A stretch of DNA of 64,000 nt from Gemmatimonadota bacterium (GCA_016720805.1 JADKJZ010000014.1:1064145-1128144), one strand, 5' to 3'. Positions 7,313-15,833 are shown, counted from the first letter of the stretch. Made by a program: numbers and translations. The notes: a model not told the origin generated them from the sequence alone.

Positions 7313-9265
7313 ATGCTGAATCCTCACGCACGGTTCGCGAGCTTCGTCGTCGGCTCGGCCAACCGACTCGCCTTCACTGCCTCGAAGGCCGTCGCCGAGT
7401 CGCCCGGGGCGGTGTACAACCCGCTCTTCATCTATGCCCGCCCGGGCCTCGGGAAGACACACCTGCTGATGGCCATCGGGAATGAGGCACTGGCGATCGA
7501 TGCCTCGCGCGTGGTGGAGTACGTCACGGTCGATGATTTCGTCGAGGCCTACCAGGCGGCGATTGCGGCAGGGCAGGCGGAGGCCTATCGGCGCCGCTTT
7601 ACCGAGGCAAACGTCGTCCTGCTGGATGACGCACAGCTGCTCTCCGACCGCCGCGAGCTGCAGGCTGAGCTGCTCCGCCTGATGGATCTGCTGATGGCCG
7701 CGGACCGGCAAATCGTCCTCGCCGGTGACCGTCCTCCCGAGGAGATCCAGTCGCTGGATGAGCGGTTGATTCGCCGCTTTGCCGGCGGTCTGGTGATCGA
7801 CATTGGCGCACCGGACTACGAGACCCGCCTCGCGATCCTCACCCGTCGCAGCAACGACCGACAGGTGCATTTCGCGCCGGAAGTGCTTGACGTCGTCGCC
7901 CAGCTCCCGATCACCACCGTGCGCGAGCTCCTGGGTGCGCACAACCGCCTCGTGGCGCAGCAGGCCGTACAGACCGCACCGCTCGCGAGCGACCAGGTGC
8001 GCCAACTGATGCTGAGCCTGGGGCACGGTGCCGTCGTGGTCGAGCCGGTGGTCGCGGAGTCGACAGTGGTGGCGGCGGACGAGTCCCCGGCGCTTGACGA
8101 GTTCTCGGACTTCCTCTCCGATCTCTCGGCGACGGTCGCGGTCCAGGTTGATCGGTGGCGGCAGCGGATCACCGAGGCAATGCTGCGCTTCGGCGCCGAA
8201 GGGATGCGGACCTCGCGCCTCGAGGCACTCCTCGCCGAAGAGGTCGCCGTCGATCCCGCCGAAATCCTCGCCCAGTACGAGGCCGACGTTGAACGGCTGC
8301 GCGTCCTCCGGCAGGAGATCGAGACGCTCGCCCCCGCGCTGCTCTCCGAACAATCGCTGCACGACCCGGACCTCCTGGCCGAGGCGGAAGCACTCGTCGA
8401 GGAGGCGCGCGAGAGCGGTGCGCCGCTGCCCGGCCCGGTCCCACGCTACACGCTCGCCGCCTTTGCCGTCGGGCAGACGTCGCGACATGTCGTCGAGGCG
8501 ATCCACACCGCCGCGACCGCCCCCGGGCAGCGCTACAACCCGATGGTGATCGTCGGGCGTTCGGGCACCGGCAAGAGTCATCTACTCCATGCCTTTGGCC
8601 ACGAATTGCGCGCCGCCGGCCTCAAGCGTGTGGCCGTCTTCGATGCCAAGCAGTTCGTCGACGACCTGGTGGCCGCCCTCGCCGATGGCTCGATCACGCG
8701 CTGGCGGCATCGGCTCCGACGCGTCGACGCGCTGCTGCTCGACAACGTCGCGGTCCTTGCCGGCAAGGAGCGTTCGCAGGAGGAGCTGTACCTGCTGTAC
8801 AACCTGCTGCTCGAGTCGGGACGGCAGATGGCCTTCACCACCACGGTCACGCCGTCGCAACTGGAGGGGTTCGAGCCGCGACTCGCGACGCGGCTCGCCG
8901 GCGGACTCGTGCTCGAGCTTGGGGCCCCGGATCGGGAGGCGCGCGTGCAGGAGGTGGTTCGCCTCCTCGGCGCCCTGGCGAACGACGCCGATCTGGTCGA
9001 CTATCTCGCCGCTCGCCCCGCCGTCACCCTCCGCGATACGCAGCAGCTGGTGCAACGACTGCTCGCGGCTGCGGAGGAGCGCCAGGCGCCGCTGACGTTG
9101 ATCACCGCGCGCAGCATCCTCGATGGCACTGCCGCTCCGGCGCCCCGACCGCCCCGGCGAGGCAGCGGACTCCTCGCCCCGGGTGGTGGTGCCATTCGGT
9201 CCCGTGAGAAGATGATCGAGACGTGGCCCGACATCGCCGAACGGTTGATGGAGGAGTGGAGCTGA
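7313..9265 (+). CDS. Tandem DnaA-type AAA+ protein without DNA-binding domain
   Basis: This 650-residue protein contains two DnaA domain III-like AAA+ modules. Module 1 (about 1-235) begins LNPHARFASFVVGSANRLAF, as in DnaA, with Walker A ARPGLGKT (42-49), Walker B VVLLDDAQLL (101-110), sensor I near AGDRPPEE and the arginine region ERLIRRFAGGL. A helical linker (about 240-375) follows. Module 2 (about 378-600) has an intact Walker A GRSGTGKS (415-422), but Walker B reads LLLDN (474-478), so the second acidic residue is Asn. Neither module is followed by the DnaA domain IV helix-turn-helix, so it is unlikely to be the initiator. ATG 7313 follows GAGGGGC. Confidence 0.85.
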   Translation: MLNPHARFASFVVGSANRLAFTASKAVAESPGAVYNPLFIYARPGLGKTHLLMAIGNEALAIDASRVVEYVTVDDFVEAYQAAIAAGQAEAYRRRFTEANVVLLDDAQLLSDRRELQAELLRLMDLLMAADRQIVLAGDRPPEEIQSLDERLIRRFAGGLVIDIGAPDYETRLAILTRRSNDRQVHFAPEVLDVVAQLPITTVRELLGAHNRLVAQQAVQTAPLASDQVRQLMLSLGHGAVVVEPVVAESTVVAADESPALDEFSDFLSDLSATVAVQVDRWRQRITEAMLRFGAEGMRTSRLEALLAEEVAVDPAEILAQYEADVERLRVLRQEIETLAPALLSEQSLHDPDLLAEAEALVEEARESGAPLPGPVPRYTLAAFAVGQTSRHVVEAIHTAATAPGQRYNPMVIVGRSGTGKSHLLHAFGHELRAAGLKRVAVFDAKQFVDDLVAALADGSITRWRHRLRRVDALLLDNVAVLAGKERSQEELYLLYNLLLESGRQMAFTTTVTPSQLEGFEPRLATRLAGGLVLELGAPDREARVQEVVRLLGALANDADLVDYLAARPAVTLRDTQQLVQRLLAAAEERQAPLTLITARSILDGTAAPAPRPPRRGSGLLAPGGGAIRSREKMIETWPDIAERLMEEWS

Positions 9266-10887
9266 TGGCGATCAAGGGCTCACTCCGCGAAGCGTCGCTG
9301 GCCGACGTCGTGCAACTGCTCTTCCTGGGGCGCCGCACCGGCTGCCTCTCCGTGGCCAACGAGCGGAACTTCGGTTCGATCTGGTTTGACGACGGCTGGA
9401 TCACCTTCGCCGGCATGGTCTCGCGCCCCGATCGCCTCGGCGAGCGCCTTCTCGCGGCCGGGCGTCTGCGTCCCGAGCAGTTGGCGCAGGCCATCGCGGT
9501 GCAGCAGGCCATGCCGGGGCAGCGTCTTGGGGCCGTCCTGCGTCAGTTGGGCTACCTCACCCCCGAGGACGTCGAGGGCGAAGTCCGCCGACAGGTCGAG
9601 GAGACGATCTACACCCTCTTCACCTGGACCAGCGGGACCTTCTCGTTCGAGGCCGGCGTACGCCCCGAGGATCCCGAGGCGGCGCTGCGGCTGAATCCCG
9701 ACGGACTGCTGCTCGAGGGCGCTCGACGCGTCGACGAGTGGAGTGTCATCGCCAAGAAGATCCCTTCGCTCGATGCGGTCTTCGCGCTCGAGGGCGATGT
9801 CCGCGGCGGTGCCGAGGGTGATGAGGCACTGGTGGAGACGGAGCGGCGCCTGCTGCCGTTGCTCGATGGCATTCGCACGGCCCGCGACCTGATGGACTCC
9901 ACCGGGCTGACCGACTTCGAGGTGTGCCGCGTCCTGTATGGACTGCTGAGCGCTGGCCGCCTCCGGCGGGTCGCCACGGCGCCCGCCGCGCCCGCACGCG
10001 AGAGTGGCTCGCGCCTCGACGAGCATCGCAACCTCGGCATTGCCTTCTATCGCACCGGCATGCTGGCGGAAGCGGACCGCGAGTTCCGCCGCGTGTCGGA
10101 GTTGCGGCCGGAGAATGGTGAGGGACCGTTCCACCTCGGGCTGATCGCGCTGCGCGAGGCGCGCTGGGAAGACGCGATCACCCAACTGAAGCTCGCGGCC
10201 GAGCGCAGCGGTCCGCGCCCCGCCGTGCTCCACAACCTTGCCCTCGCGTTCGAGGCGCTTGGTCGACTCGACGAGGCCGACGCCGCCCTCTCCGAGGCGA
10301 TCCAGCGCGAGAAGGACGACCCGCGACTCTGGATCGGCTGGGGCCTGCTTGCGCTGCGCCGTGCCCAGGGGCCGTCGGCGCTGGAGCGCTTCGCGCGGGC
10401 ACGCGACCTGATTGGTACCGCGATCCCGCCGGCCCGCTGGTACTGGGGCTGCGGCTGCGCCCAGGCGCTTTCCGAGGCGTGGCAGGATTCCCTCGCCACC
10501 GTGCGTGAGGGCGTCACCCAGTACCCGGATCATCCGGTGCTGCGCACGTCGCTGGGGGTCCTGCTCGAGGCGTCCGGTGAAGTGGGTGAGGCCGAGGCGC
10601 ATTTGCGCCACGCGCTTGGCGAAGATCCGACCATTCCGCAGATCTCCAAGAACCTCGGCGACCTGCTTTATCGGGCGGGACGATGGGACGAGGCGGAGGA
10701 GGCCTACCTGCGCGCCGCGAAGCTCGAACCGGCCCTGGGCGACGACCTCTTCTTCAAGCTCGGCAATCTGGCCTGCCGGCGGGCCGACATGGCCACGGCC
10801 CGGCAGCATTGGGAGGAAGCGGTGCGTCTCAACCCTGAGCACGCGCTGGCGCGGGCCAACCTCAGTGGTTCCCGGGCGGGTCAATGA
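9265..10887 (+). CDS. PATAN (DUF4388) domain protein with TPR array
   Basis: A 540-residue protein. Residues about 1-150 form a PATAN/DUF4388 domain, with the signature LREASLADVVQLLFLGRRTG and a second half containing WTSGTFSFEAGVRPEDP. A winged-helix-like segment follows (about 190-240, ending LLSAGRLRRV). From about 255 to the end there are multiple TPR units, for example NLGIAFYRTGMLAEADREF and NLGDLLYRAGRWDEAEEAY. It is the larger of two PATAN-TPR proteins in this operon. Its ATG shares a base with the upstream TGA, and its end overlaps the next gene by 4 bases. Confidence 0.78.
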   Translation: MAIKGSLREASLADVVQLLFLGRRTGCLSVANERNFGSIWFDDGWITFAGMVSRPDRLGERLLAAGRLRPEQLAQAIAVQQAMPGQRLGAVLRQLGYLTPEDVEGEVRRQVEETIYTLFTWTSGTFSFEAGVRPEDPEAALRLNPDGLLLEGARRVDEWSVIAKKIPSLDAVFALEGDVRGGAEGDEALVETERRLLPLLDGIRTARDLMDSTGLTDFEVCRVLYGLLSAGRLRRVATAPAAPARESGSRLDEHRNLGIAFYRTGMLAEADREFRRVSELRPENGEGPFHLGLIALREARWEDAITQLKLAAERSGPRPAVLHNLALAFEALGRLDEADAALSEAIQREKDDPRLWIGWGLLALRRAQGPSALERFARARDLIGTAIPPARWYWGCGCAQALSEAWQDSLATVREGVTQYPDHPVLRTSLGVLLEASGEVGEAEAHLRHALGEDPTIPQISKNLGDLLYRAGRWDEAEEAYLRAAKLEPALGDDLFFKLGNLACRRADMATARQHWEEAVRLNPEHALARANLSGSRAGQ

Positions 10888-11723
10888 GCGACGAGACCCT
10901 GCCGGCACTGCAGGCAGAATACGCGCGACTCGCGTCGGCACTGGCGACCGCACCCTCGGCCGAACAGCGCGCACTGATCAAGGCCGACATCGTCACCCTG
11001 TTCCGGCGCGCCGAGACGTTGATCGCGGAGCTTGCCACGTTCAAGGAGTCGATCCGCGAGTTGGTCGATCGCTTCAAGACGTTGCCCGGTGAGGCGGCCG
11101 CGTCGGTGCGCCATGACCATATCGGCGCGTCGAGCTACATCGAACGTGGCTGGAGTGCGTTGGCCGCAGCGGATTGGACGGCGGCCGCGGCCGCACTCCG
11201 CGAGGCGATTGCGCGGGACGCCACCAGTACGACGGCGCGGGCGCTCTTGGCGTGGGCGCTGGTGCGCACCGGCGAGGTCGATGCGGCGGTCGCGCTCTGC
11301 CGGCCGATGCTCGAGGCCGACCCGGCGAACGGGCTCGCCCGGGTCGCGGTCGGCGTGGCCCTGCTGCAGCGCGATCAGCTCGACGAGGCCGCCGTCCACC
11401 TGAGCCACGTCACCTCGGGCGCGAGTGCCGATCCTCGCGCGGTCCTCTATGCCCACTACTGGTTGGGCGTGGTCGCGCTGCGTCGCGAGGACTTCGGCGC
11501 CGCCGTGGAGTCGCTCCGCCGCGCCGTGACCCTGGGGCCGAACCTCGGGGAGGGGTGGGCCGAGCTCGGGATCGCCCTCTGGCATGCCGGCGCGCCGGCG
11601 GACGCGCGCGAGGCGTGGCGAGTCGGGGCCGGCATCCGGCACTCGCCGCACCAGACGCGGTGTCGCGATCTGGAGACCGTCACGGCTGCCGGAGGGACGC
11701 CGCCACGCTGGTCCCCGTCCTGA
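10884..11723 (+). CDS. TPR-repeat protein with N-terminal coiled coil
   Basis: A 279-residue protein. The N-terminal 75 residues are a charged helical segment (for example RRAETLIAELATFKESIREL) that may form a coiled coil. Residues about 80-260 contain TPR units, such as SYIERGWSALAAADWTAAAA and YWLGVVALRREDFGAAVESL. There is no signal peptide and no catalytic motif. It overlaps both neighbours: 4 bases with the PATAN-TPR gene and 16 with the peptidase gene if the CTG start of the latter is right. It is likely a scaffold in the same complex. Confidence 0.72.
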   Translation: MSDETLPALQAEYARLASALATAPSAEQRALIKADIVTLFRRAETLIAELATFKESIRELVDRFKTLPGEAAASVRHDHIGASSYIERGWSALAAADWTAAAAALREAIARDATSTTARALLAWALVRTGEVDAAVALCRPMLEADPANGLARVAVGVALLQRDQLDEAAVHLSHVTSGASADPRAVLYAHYWLGVVALRREDFGAAVESLRRAVTLGPNLGEGWAELGIALWHAGAPADAREAWRVGAGIRHSPHQTRCRDLETVTAAGGTPPRWSPS

Positions 11724-12631
11724 CCCTGCTGCTCGCCCTCCAGGGCGGGCCGGCCCCCCGCGCGGTCGAGTTCACGGTCGGGAATGTCACCGTGGTGACC
11801 GTCCCCCGGCTGGAGCCCCTCGGCCGGCGGTTGGGTGCGGTCGCAGCCGCGCCGCAGCAGTGGCTCGGCCTCGGTCGGATCGCGCTGGGGCCGATCACCC
11901 TGGCGATCGTCCCCGATCGCACGACCTTCCAGCGGTGGTCCCGGGGCCGACTCCCCTCCTGGGGCGCCGGCATGGCCCTTCCCAACAGCGGCATGGTGCT
12001 GCTCCGCGCCGATGGCGGTGACGTCGATGTCACCCTTCGGCACGAGCTCGCCCACGTGGCACTCCACCGCAAGGTGAAGGTCCGCGTCCCACTCTGGTTC
12101 GACGAAGGGTATGCCGTGTTGGCGTCCCGCGAGTACGGCGGATTGGCGGCGCTGCAGCTCAACCTGGCGGTGGCTGCTGGTCGGGTGCCGACGCTCGCAG
12201 CGCTCGATGCCTCGCTGCGGGGCAGTGAAGGGGATGCCACGGCGGCCTACGCGTTGGCCGCGTCGGCGGTGGCCGAGCTCGGGCGACGGCACCCGACGGG
12301 CACGCTCGATCCGCTCCTCCAGCGGCTGGCGGGGGGCACCCCCTTCGAGGAGGCGGTGCTGGCCACGACCGGCCTCAGCGCGGACCGATTTGCCGACACA
12401 TGGCACTTGGCGACCCGTCGGCGGTACAACTGGGGAATCTGGCTGGCGACGGGTGGGGTCTGGGTGGTGCTGGCACTGCTCCTGGCCTGGGCCAAGGCGT
12501 ATCGTCGGCACCTCGATGCACCGCGGCGGGAGGCGCTCAACGTGGGCTGGAGCCTGCCGCCGGATGACGAACCGATTACAACTGACGAATTTCTGCCGAT
12601 TCCGCTTGACCCACCCGAGTTGAACCGCTAG
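11708..12631 (+). CDS. Membrane-anchored HExxH peptidase, MA-like
   Basis: A protein of about 307 residues carrying the zinc-peptidase motif HELAH (112-116) and a downstream WFDEGYAVL whose Glu (133) would be the third zinc ligand, the gluzincin arrangement of peptidase MA-like domains. The N-terminus (VPVLTLLLALQGGPAPRA) looks like a signal peptide. A C-terminal membrane segment (GIWLATGGVWVVLALLLAWA) leaves a short cytoplasmic tail. No ATG, GTG or TTG is available near the signal sequence in this frame. CTG 11708 with GGAGGG at 11691-11696 is the best candidate start, but it is uncertain. It is the last gene of the operon. Confidence 0.7.
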   Translation: MVPVLTLLLALQGGPAPRAVEFTVGNVTVVTVPRLEPLGRRLGAVAAAPQQWLGLGRIALGPITLAIVPDRTTFQRWSRGRLPSWGAGMALPNSGMVLLRADGGDVDVTLRHELAHVALHRKVKVRVPLWFDEGYAVLASREYGGLAALQLNLAVAAGRVPTLAALDASLRGSEGDATAAYALAASAVAELGRRHPTGTLDPLLQRLAGGTPFEEAVLATTGLSADRFADTWHLATRRRYNWGIWLATGGVWVVLALLLAWAKAYRRHLDAPRREALNVGWSLPPDDEPITTDEFLPIPLDPPELNR

Positions 12632-12634
12632 GCT
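12606..12634 (+). promoter_or_regulatory. Sigma-70-type promoter for the small membrane gene
   Basis: TTGACC (12606-12611) and TAGGCT (12629-12634) are separated by 17 bases. The -10 overlaps the stop codon of the peptidase gene. The predicted transcript would begin at or within a few bases of ATG 12643, giving a leaderless or nearly leaderless mRNA. Activity is inferred from the motif only. Confidence 0.5.
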
Positions 12635-12642
12635 CCTGAGCT

Positions 12643-12834
12643 ATGCCAAACTCAGAAACGCAGTCCGGGCGTCCGACGACGCTCTTCACGCGCCGCAATC
12701 TGCTCCTGCTCGGGGTCGCCTTGCTGACGCTGGTGGCAGGTTACGCGGTCCTGGTCAGCGGCTCGGCCAGCGCGGCCGCCGTGCTGCTGGTCCTCGGCTA
12801 CTGCGTCCTCTTCCCGCTGGCTCTGCTGGCCTGA
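12643..12834 (+). CDS. Small membrane protein, two TM segments
   Basis: A 63-residue hydrophobic protein. After a polar N-terminus ending FTRRNLL, there are two predicted membrane helices (about 21-40 and 44-62) separated by GSASAAA. No family is recognised. It lies between the peptidase gene and tRNA-Val, with its own plausible promoter at 12606-12634. The coding call rests on codon structure, the two helices and the promoter. It could equally be cotranscribed with the tRNA that begins 13 bases after its stop. Confidence 0.55.
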   Translation: MPNSETQSGRPTTLFTRRNLLLLGVALLTLVAGYAVLVSGSASAAAVLLVLGYCVLFPLALLA

Positions 12835-12847
12835 TCGGCAGGACTGC

Positions 12848-12921
12848 GGGCGAATAGCTCAGCTGGTTAGAGCGCCTGCCTTACACGCAGGATGTCGGGG
12901 GTTCGAATCCCTCTTCGCCCA
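12848..12921 (+). tRNA. tRNA-Val (anticodon UAC)
   Basis: A 74-base cloverleaf. The acceptor arm GGGCGAA (12848-12854) pairs with TTCGCCC (12914-12920), with discriminator A. The D arm is AGCTCAGCTGGTTAGAGC, the anticodon stem-loop CTGCCTTACACGCAG carries TAC, and the T arm contains GGTTCGAATCC. CCA is not encoded. Confidence 0.97.
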
Positions 12922-12986
12922 TACCGGCGTGTCTGTGCACGCCACTTCGACCGTCTTTTAGGGCGTACCTCACGGAGGTCTACGGG

Positions 12987-14720
12987 ATGTTGCAGCACGT
13001 CATGTCGATCACGCTCATCGCGACAGTGGCCTCGGCTTCGCCGGCCCCCTCGCAGATCCGCGCCAATACTTCGATCGGTGGGCGCACTGCTGCGCCGCCG
13101 CCGCGCATCATGGTGGCCAATCCGGCCCTCGCGACCTCGACCGACTCGGCCGCCTCGGTGGCGATCGGCGATGGGATGCGCGACAAGATCACGAAGTCCG
13201 TGACCGGGACGTTCACGGTGCTGACCAAGCGCGACATGAACACGGCGCTCGCTGCCTATGGCTTCGCCGAGAATGAAGTCCTGAACGCGACGTCCGCGAT
13301 GCGGTTGGCGAACCAGATCGACGCGCGGACCGTGGTGACCTCGACGCTGAGCAAGGGCGCCGACGGCCGCTTCTCGCTCATCGTCCGCGTCTCCGGCTCG
13401 AGCGCTTCGCTCGATGTCGGGCATGTGGTGACCATTGCGCAGGCGCCCGGTCAGCCGCTGGCCGACTTCGGCAGCAAGGCTGGCGAGGCGATCGTCCCGG
13501 CGCTCAAGGGATGGAATGACGCCAAGGCCTGCCTCGATCAGAGCACGACCAAGCTGGACAAGGCCAACGAGGCGGCCCAGAAGGCGTTCCGCGCGCAGCC
13601 CGGCCACGGTCTCGCGAGCTACTGCCTCGCCGAAATCGCCAGCAAGCGTGACTCGGCTGGTGCCGCCACCATGCAGGCGTGGCAGGATGTCACCAAGGCC
13701 GACCAGTACTCGCTGACGGCGTGGCAGCACATTGCGTCCATTCACGCGAACAAGGGCGATTCGGCCAAGGTCGTCGAGACGTACCAGCAGATGTTGCGCG
13801 TCGCGCCGACGAACCAGCTCCTGCGCGACCAGTCGTACAAGGTCTTCCAGGGCTACGGCCGTCCCGACGCCGCGATGCAGGTCGTCGACGAAGGGATCAA
13901 GATGGATCCGGCCAACACCGACTGGTACGACCTGAAGAGCAACGTCTGCATCGGCAAGGGCGATCTCGGCTGCGCCGTGGCCTCGCTCGAGGAGCTCTTC
14001 TCGATCGACTCGACCAAGGCCGACACCAACTTCTACGCCAAGATCCTCTACGCCGCGAAGGAGAAGCCGGACACCGCCAAGTACCTGATGTGGGCCAAGC
14101 GCGGTGCCGCCAAGTACGACAGCCGCGCCGACATCCTCGAGGAGCTGGCGATCGCGTACGGGTGGACCGGCCAGTCCGACTCGTCGGTGGCCACCGCCCG
14201 CAAGATGATCATGGTCGACGATACCAAGACCGACGCGCTGATGCGGGTGGTAAAGTCGTTGCTCGACGGGAAGAAGTACCGCGAGGCGACCTCGCTGGCG
14301 TCGACCGTCAACGGGCTGTCCGATGTCGAGACCAAGAACACATACGGAGCAATGCTCGTGCGCTCCGCTGACGAGGTTCGCTCGGCGACTCCGCCGGACA
14401 ACGCGCTCCTGATCCAGATGAGCGATGCCATCCTTTCCTCGGGAACAACGAACAATCAGGTGATCGTCCTCGCCAACTTCTTCATCTCGGCGGCCTTGGC
14501 CGGCGACGTGCAGGAGATGTCCAAGACGGTGCGCACTCCGCAGGCGACCTGCGAGTCGACGAAGACGTACGAGGCCGTGCTGGCGAAGATCGAGCCGGCA
14601 CTTGTTTCTGCCGCCACGAGTCCGACGGCGCAGATCGCGGACTTTGCCAAGCGGTTCCTGCCTTCCGTGCAGAGCGAAAAGGTCGAAGTCGTCAAGATGC
14701 TCGCCCAGCGCTGCAAGTAG
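12987..14720 (+). CDS. Secreted TPR-repeat protein
   Basis: A 577-residue protein. The N-terminus (LQHVMSITLIATVASASPAPSQ) looks like a Sec signal peptide. Residues about 40-160 form a domain with IGDGMRDKITKSVTGTFTVL and MRLANQIDARTVVTSTLSKG, a layout reminiscent of the N-terminal domain in proteins that assemble a name or rank from environment variables, but I do not recognise it. From about 180 onward come degenerate TPR units (for example ASYCLAEIASKRDSAGAATM). GGAGG at 12974-12978 supports ATG 12987. It stands alone between two tRNA genes. Periplasmic scaffold is the most that can be inferred. Confidence 0.7.
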   Translation: MLQHVMSITLIATVASASPAPSQIRANTSIGGRTAAPPPRIMVANPALATSTDSAASVAIGDGMRDKITKSVTGTFTVLTKRDMNTALAAYGFAENEVLNATSAMRLANQIDARTVVTSTLSKGADGRFSLIVRVSGSSASLDVGHVVTIAQAPGQPLADFGSKAGEAIVPALKGWNDAKACLDQSTTKLDKANEAAQKAFRAQPGHGLASYCLAEIASKRDSAGAATMQAWQDVTKADQYSLTAWQHIASIHANKGDSAKVVETYQQMLRVAPTNQLLRDQSYKVFQGYGRPDAAMQVVDEGIKMDPANTDWYDLKSNVCIGKGDLGCAVASLEELFSIDSTKADTNFYAKILYAAKEKPDTAKYLMWAKRGAAKYDSRADILEELAIAYGWTGQSDSSVATARKMIMVDDTKTDALMRVVKSLLDGKKYREATSLASTVNGLSDVETKNTYGAMLVRSADEVRSATPPDNALLIQMSDAILSSGTTNNQVIVLANFFISAALAGDVQEMSKTVRTPQATCESTKTYEAVLAKIEPALVSAATSPTAQIADFAKRFLPSVQSEKVEVVKMLAQRCK

Positions 14721-14740
14721 CCCTTCCCACGACGGGGCGG

Positions 14741-14758
14741 GTCGCCTATATTGGCGAC
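14741..14758 (+). promoter_or_regulatory. tRNA-Asp promoter -10 inside a perfect inverted repeat
   Basis: GTCGCC-TATATT-GGCGAC is a perfect 18-base palindrome whose centre, TATATT (14747-14752), is a good -10 element. It lies 17 bases before the mature tRNA-Asp 5' end. A weak -35 (TTCCCA, 14724-14729) is possible. The symmetrical arms could be an operator or coincidence. Confidence 0.5.
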
Positions 14759-14769
14759 CTGCCCAATCG

Positions 14770-14843
14770 GGGGCTGTAGCTCAGTTGGTTAGAGTGCCGC
14801 ACTGTCACTGCGGAGGTCGCGGGTTCGAGCCCCGTCAGCCCCG
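14770..14843 (+). tRNA. tRNA-Asp (anticodon GUC)
   Basis: A 74-base cloverleaf. The acceptor GGGGCTG (14770-14776) pairs with CAGCCCC (14836-14842), with discriminator G as expected for tRNA-Asp. The anticodon stem-loop CCGCACTGTCACTGCGG carries GTC and the T loop has GGTTCGAGCCC. CCA is not encoded. Confidence 0.97.
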
Positions 14844-14853
14844 TTTACATCAT

Positions 14854-14887
14854 CCCGTCCCGGCATGCCGGGCGGGGTGTTTTGTTT
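14854..14887 (+). terminator. Rho-independent terminator after tRNA-Asp
   Basis: A GC-rich hairpin (CCCGTCCCGG / CCGGGCGGGG around CATG, 14854-14877) is followed by TGTTTTGTTT. It sits 10 bases after the tRNA and directly before rsmH, so it separates the tRNA transcript from the division cluster. Confidence 0.75.
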
Positions 14888-14897
14888 CCAGGACCCC

Positions 14898-15833
14898 ATG
14901 ACCGACGCCCTGCACGTTCCCGTTCTCCTCGCTCCGATCCTCGCCCGCGCCGAGGGCGCGACGCGTGTCGTGGACGGGACGCTCGGGCACGGGGGGCATG
15001 CGGCCGCCTTCCTCGCTGCCGGTGCGGAGGTGCTCGGCATCGACCGTGACCCCGACGCCATCGCCACGGCACGGGCCCGACTGGGCGACGAGCGGATGCA
15101 CTACGTCAATGCCCCCTACGCCTCCCCCGAGGCCGTGGCTGCGGTGCGTGCCTTCCACCCCGACTTCCTCCTCCTCGACCTCGGCGTGTCTTCTCGGCAG
15201 CTCGATGATGAGCGCCGCGGCTTCACCTTCCGCCCTGGCGCCCCGCTGGACATGCGGATGGGGCCGGACGTCCCGACCGCCGCCGAGTGGCTCGCCTCGG
15301 TCGACGAGGCGGAGCTCAAGCAGGTGCTGCGCGACTACGGCGACGAGCCGAAGGCGGGGCGGATGGCGGCCGAGATCGTCCGTCGGCGGGAGACGAGCGA
15401 CTTGGTCACCAGCGACGACCTGGTCAATGCCATCCGGGCCTCCCTGGGCCCCCGGAGCGGGCCTGGGGACTTCGCCCGGATCTTCCAGGCGGTCCGGATC
15501 GCCGTGAACGAGGAGCTGACCGGACTGGAGGAGGTGCTCCCCCTTTTTCGGGAGGCGGTCGGACCGGGTGGGACCCTTGCGGTGATCAGTTATCATTCGG
15601 GCGAGGACCGGTTGGTGAAGGGGGCGTTCCGGTTGTGGAGCGCCGGCTGCACCTGTCCACCGGGCCTTCCCCAGTGCATTTGCGGGCAAGTGCCCCTTGG
15701 ACGCTCGGTGCCGCGGAAGGCAGTGATTGCCGACGACGCGGAGACTCGTGCCAACTCACGCGCCCGGAGTGCCCGGCTCCGCTTCTTCCGGAACAGCGAT
15801 GCCAGCGACCAATCGCCAACGCGTGCAGGTTAG
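14898..15833 (+). CDS. rsmH: 16S rRNA m4C1402 methyltransferase RsmH (MraW)
   Basis: A 311-residue methyltransferase, the usual length. The SAM-binding loop is DGTLGHGGH (26-34). Family signatures include LLLDLGVSSRQLD, GAPLDMRMG, FQAVRIAVNEEL and the C-terminal ISYHSGEDRLVK. It N4-methylates C1402 of 16S rRNA with SAM. It opens the division and cell wall cluster, as is usual, but no mraZ precedes it. ATG 14898 lies 11 bases after the tRNA terminator tail and lacks a strong ribosome-binding site. Its 3' end overlaps ftsL by 35 bases. Confidence 0.95.
   Translation: MTDALHVPVLLAPILARAEGATRVVDGTLGHGGHAAAFLAAGAEVLGIDRDPDAIATARARLGDERMHYVNAPYASPEAVAAVRAFHPDFLLLDLGVSSRQLDDERRGFTFRPGAPLDMRMGPDVPTAAEWLASVDEAELKQVLRDYGDEPKAGRMAAEIVRRRETSDLVTSDDLVNAIRASLGPRSGPGDFARIFQAVRIAVNEELTGLEEVLPLFREAVGPGGTLAVISYHSGEDRLVKGAFRLWSAGCTCPPGLPQCICGQVPLGRSVPRKAVIADDAETRANSRARSARLRFFRNSDASDQSPTRAG

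Noticed and set aside
7313..9265. Considering this as the true replication initiator DnaA
   Set aside because: There is no C-terminal DnaA box-binding domain in either module, and the context is a signalling operon.
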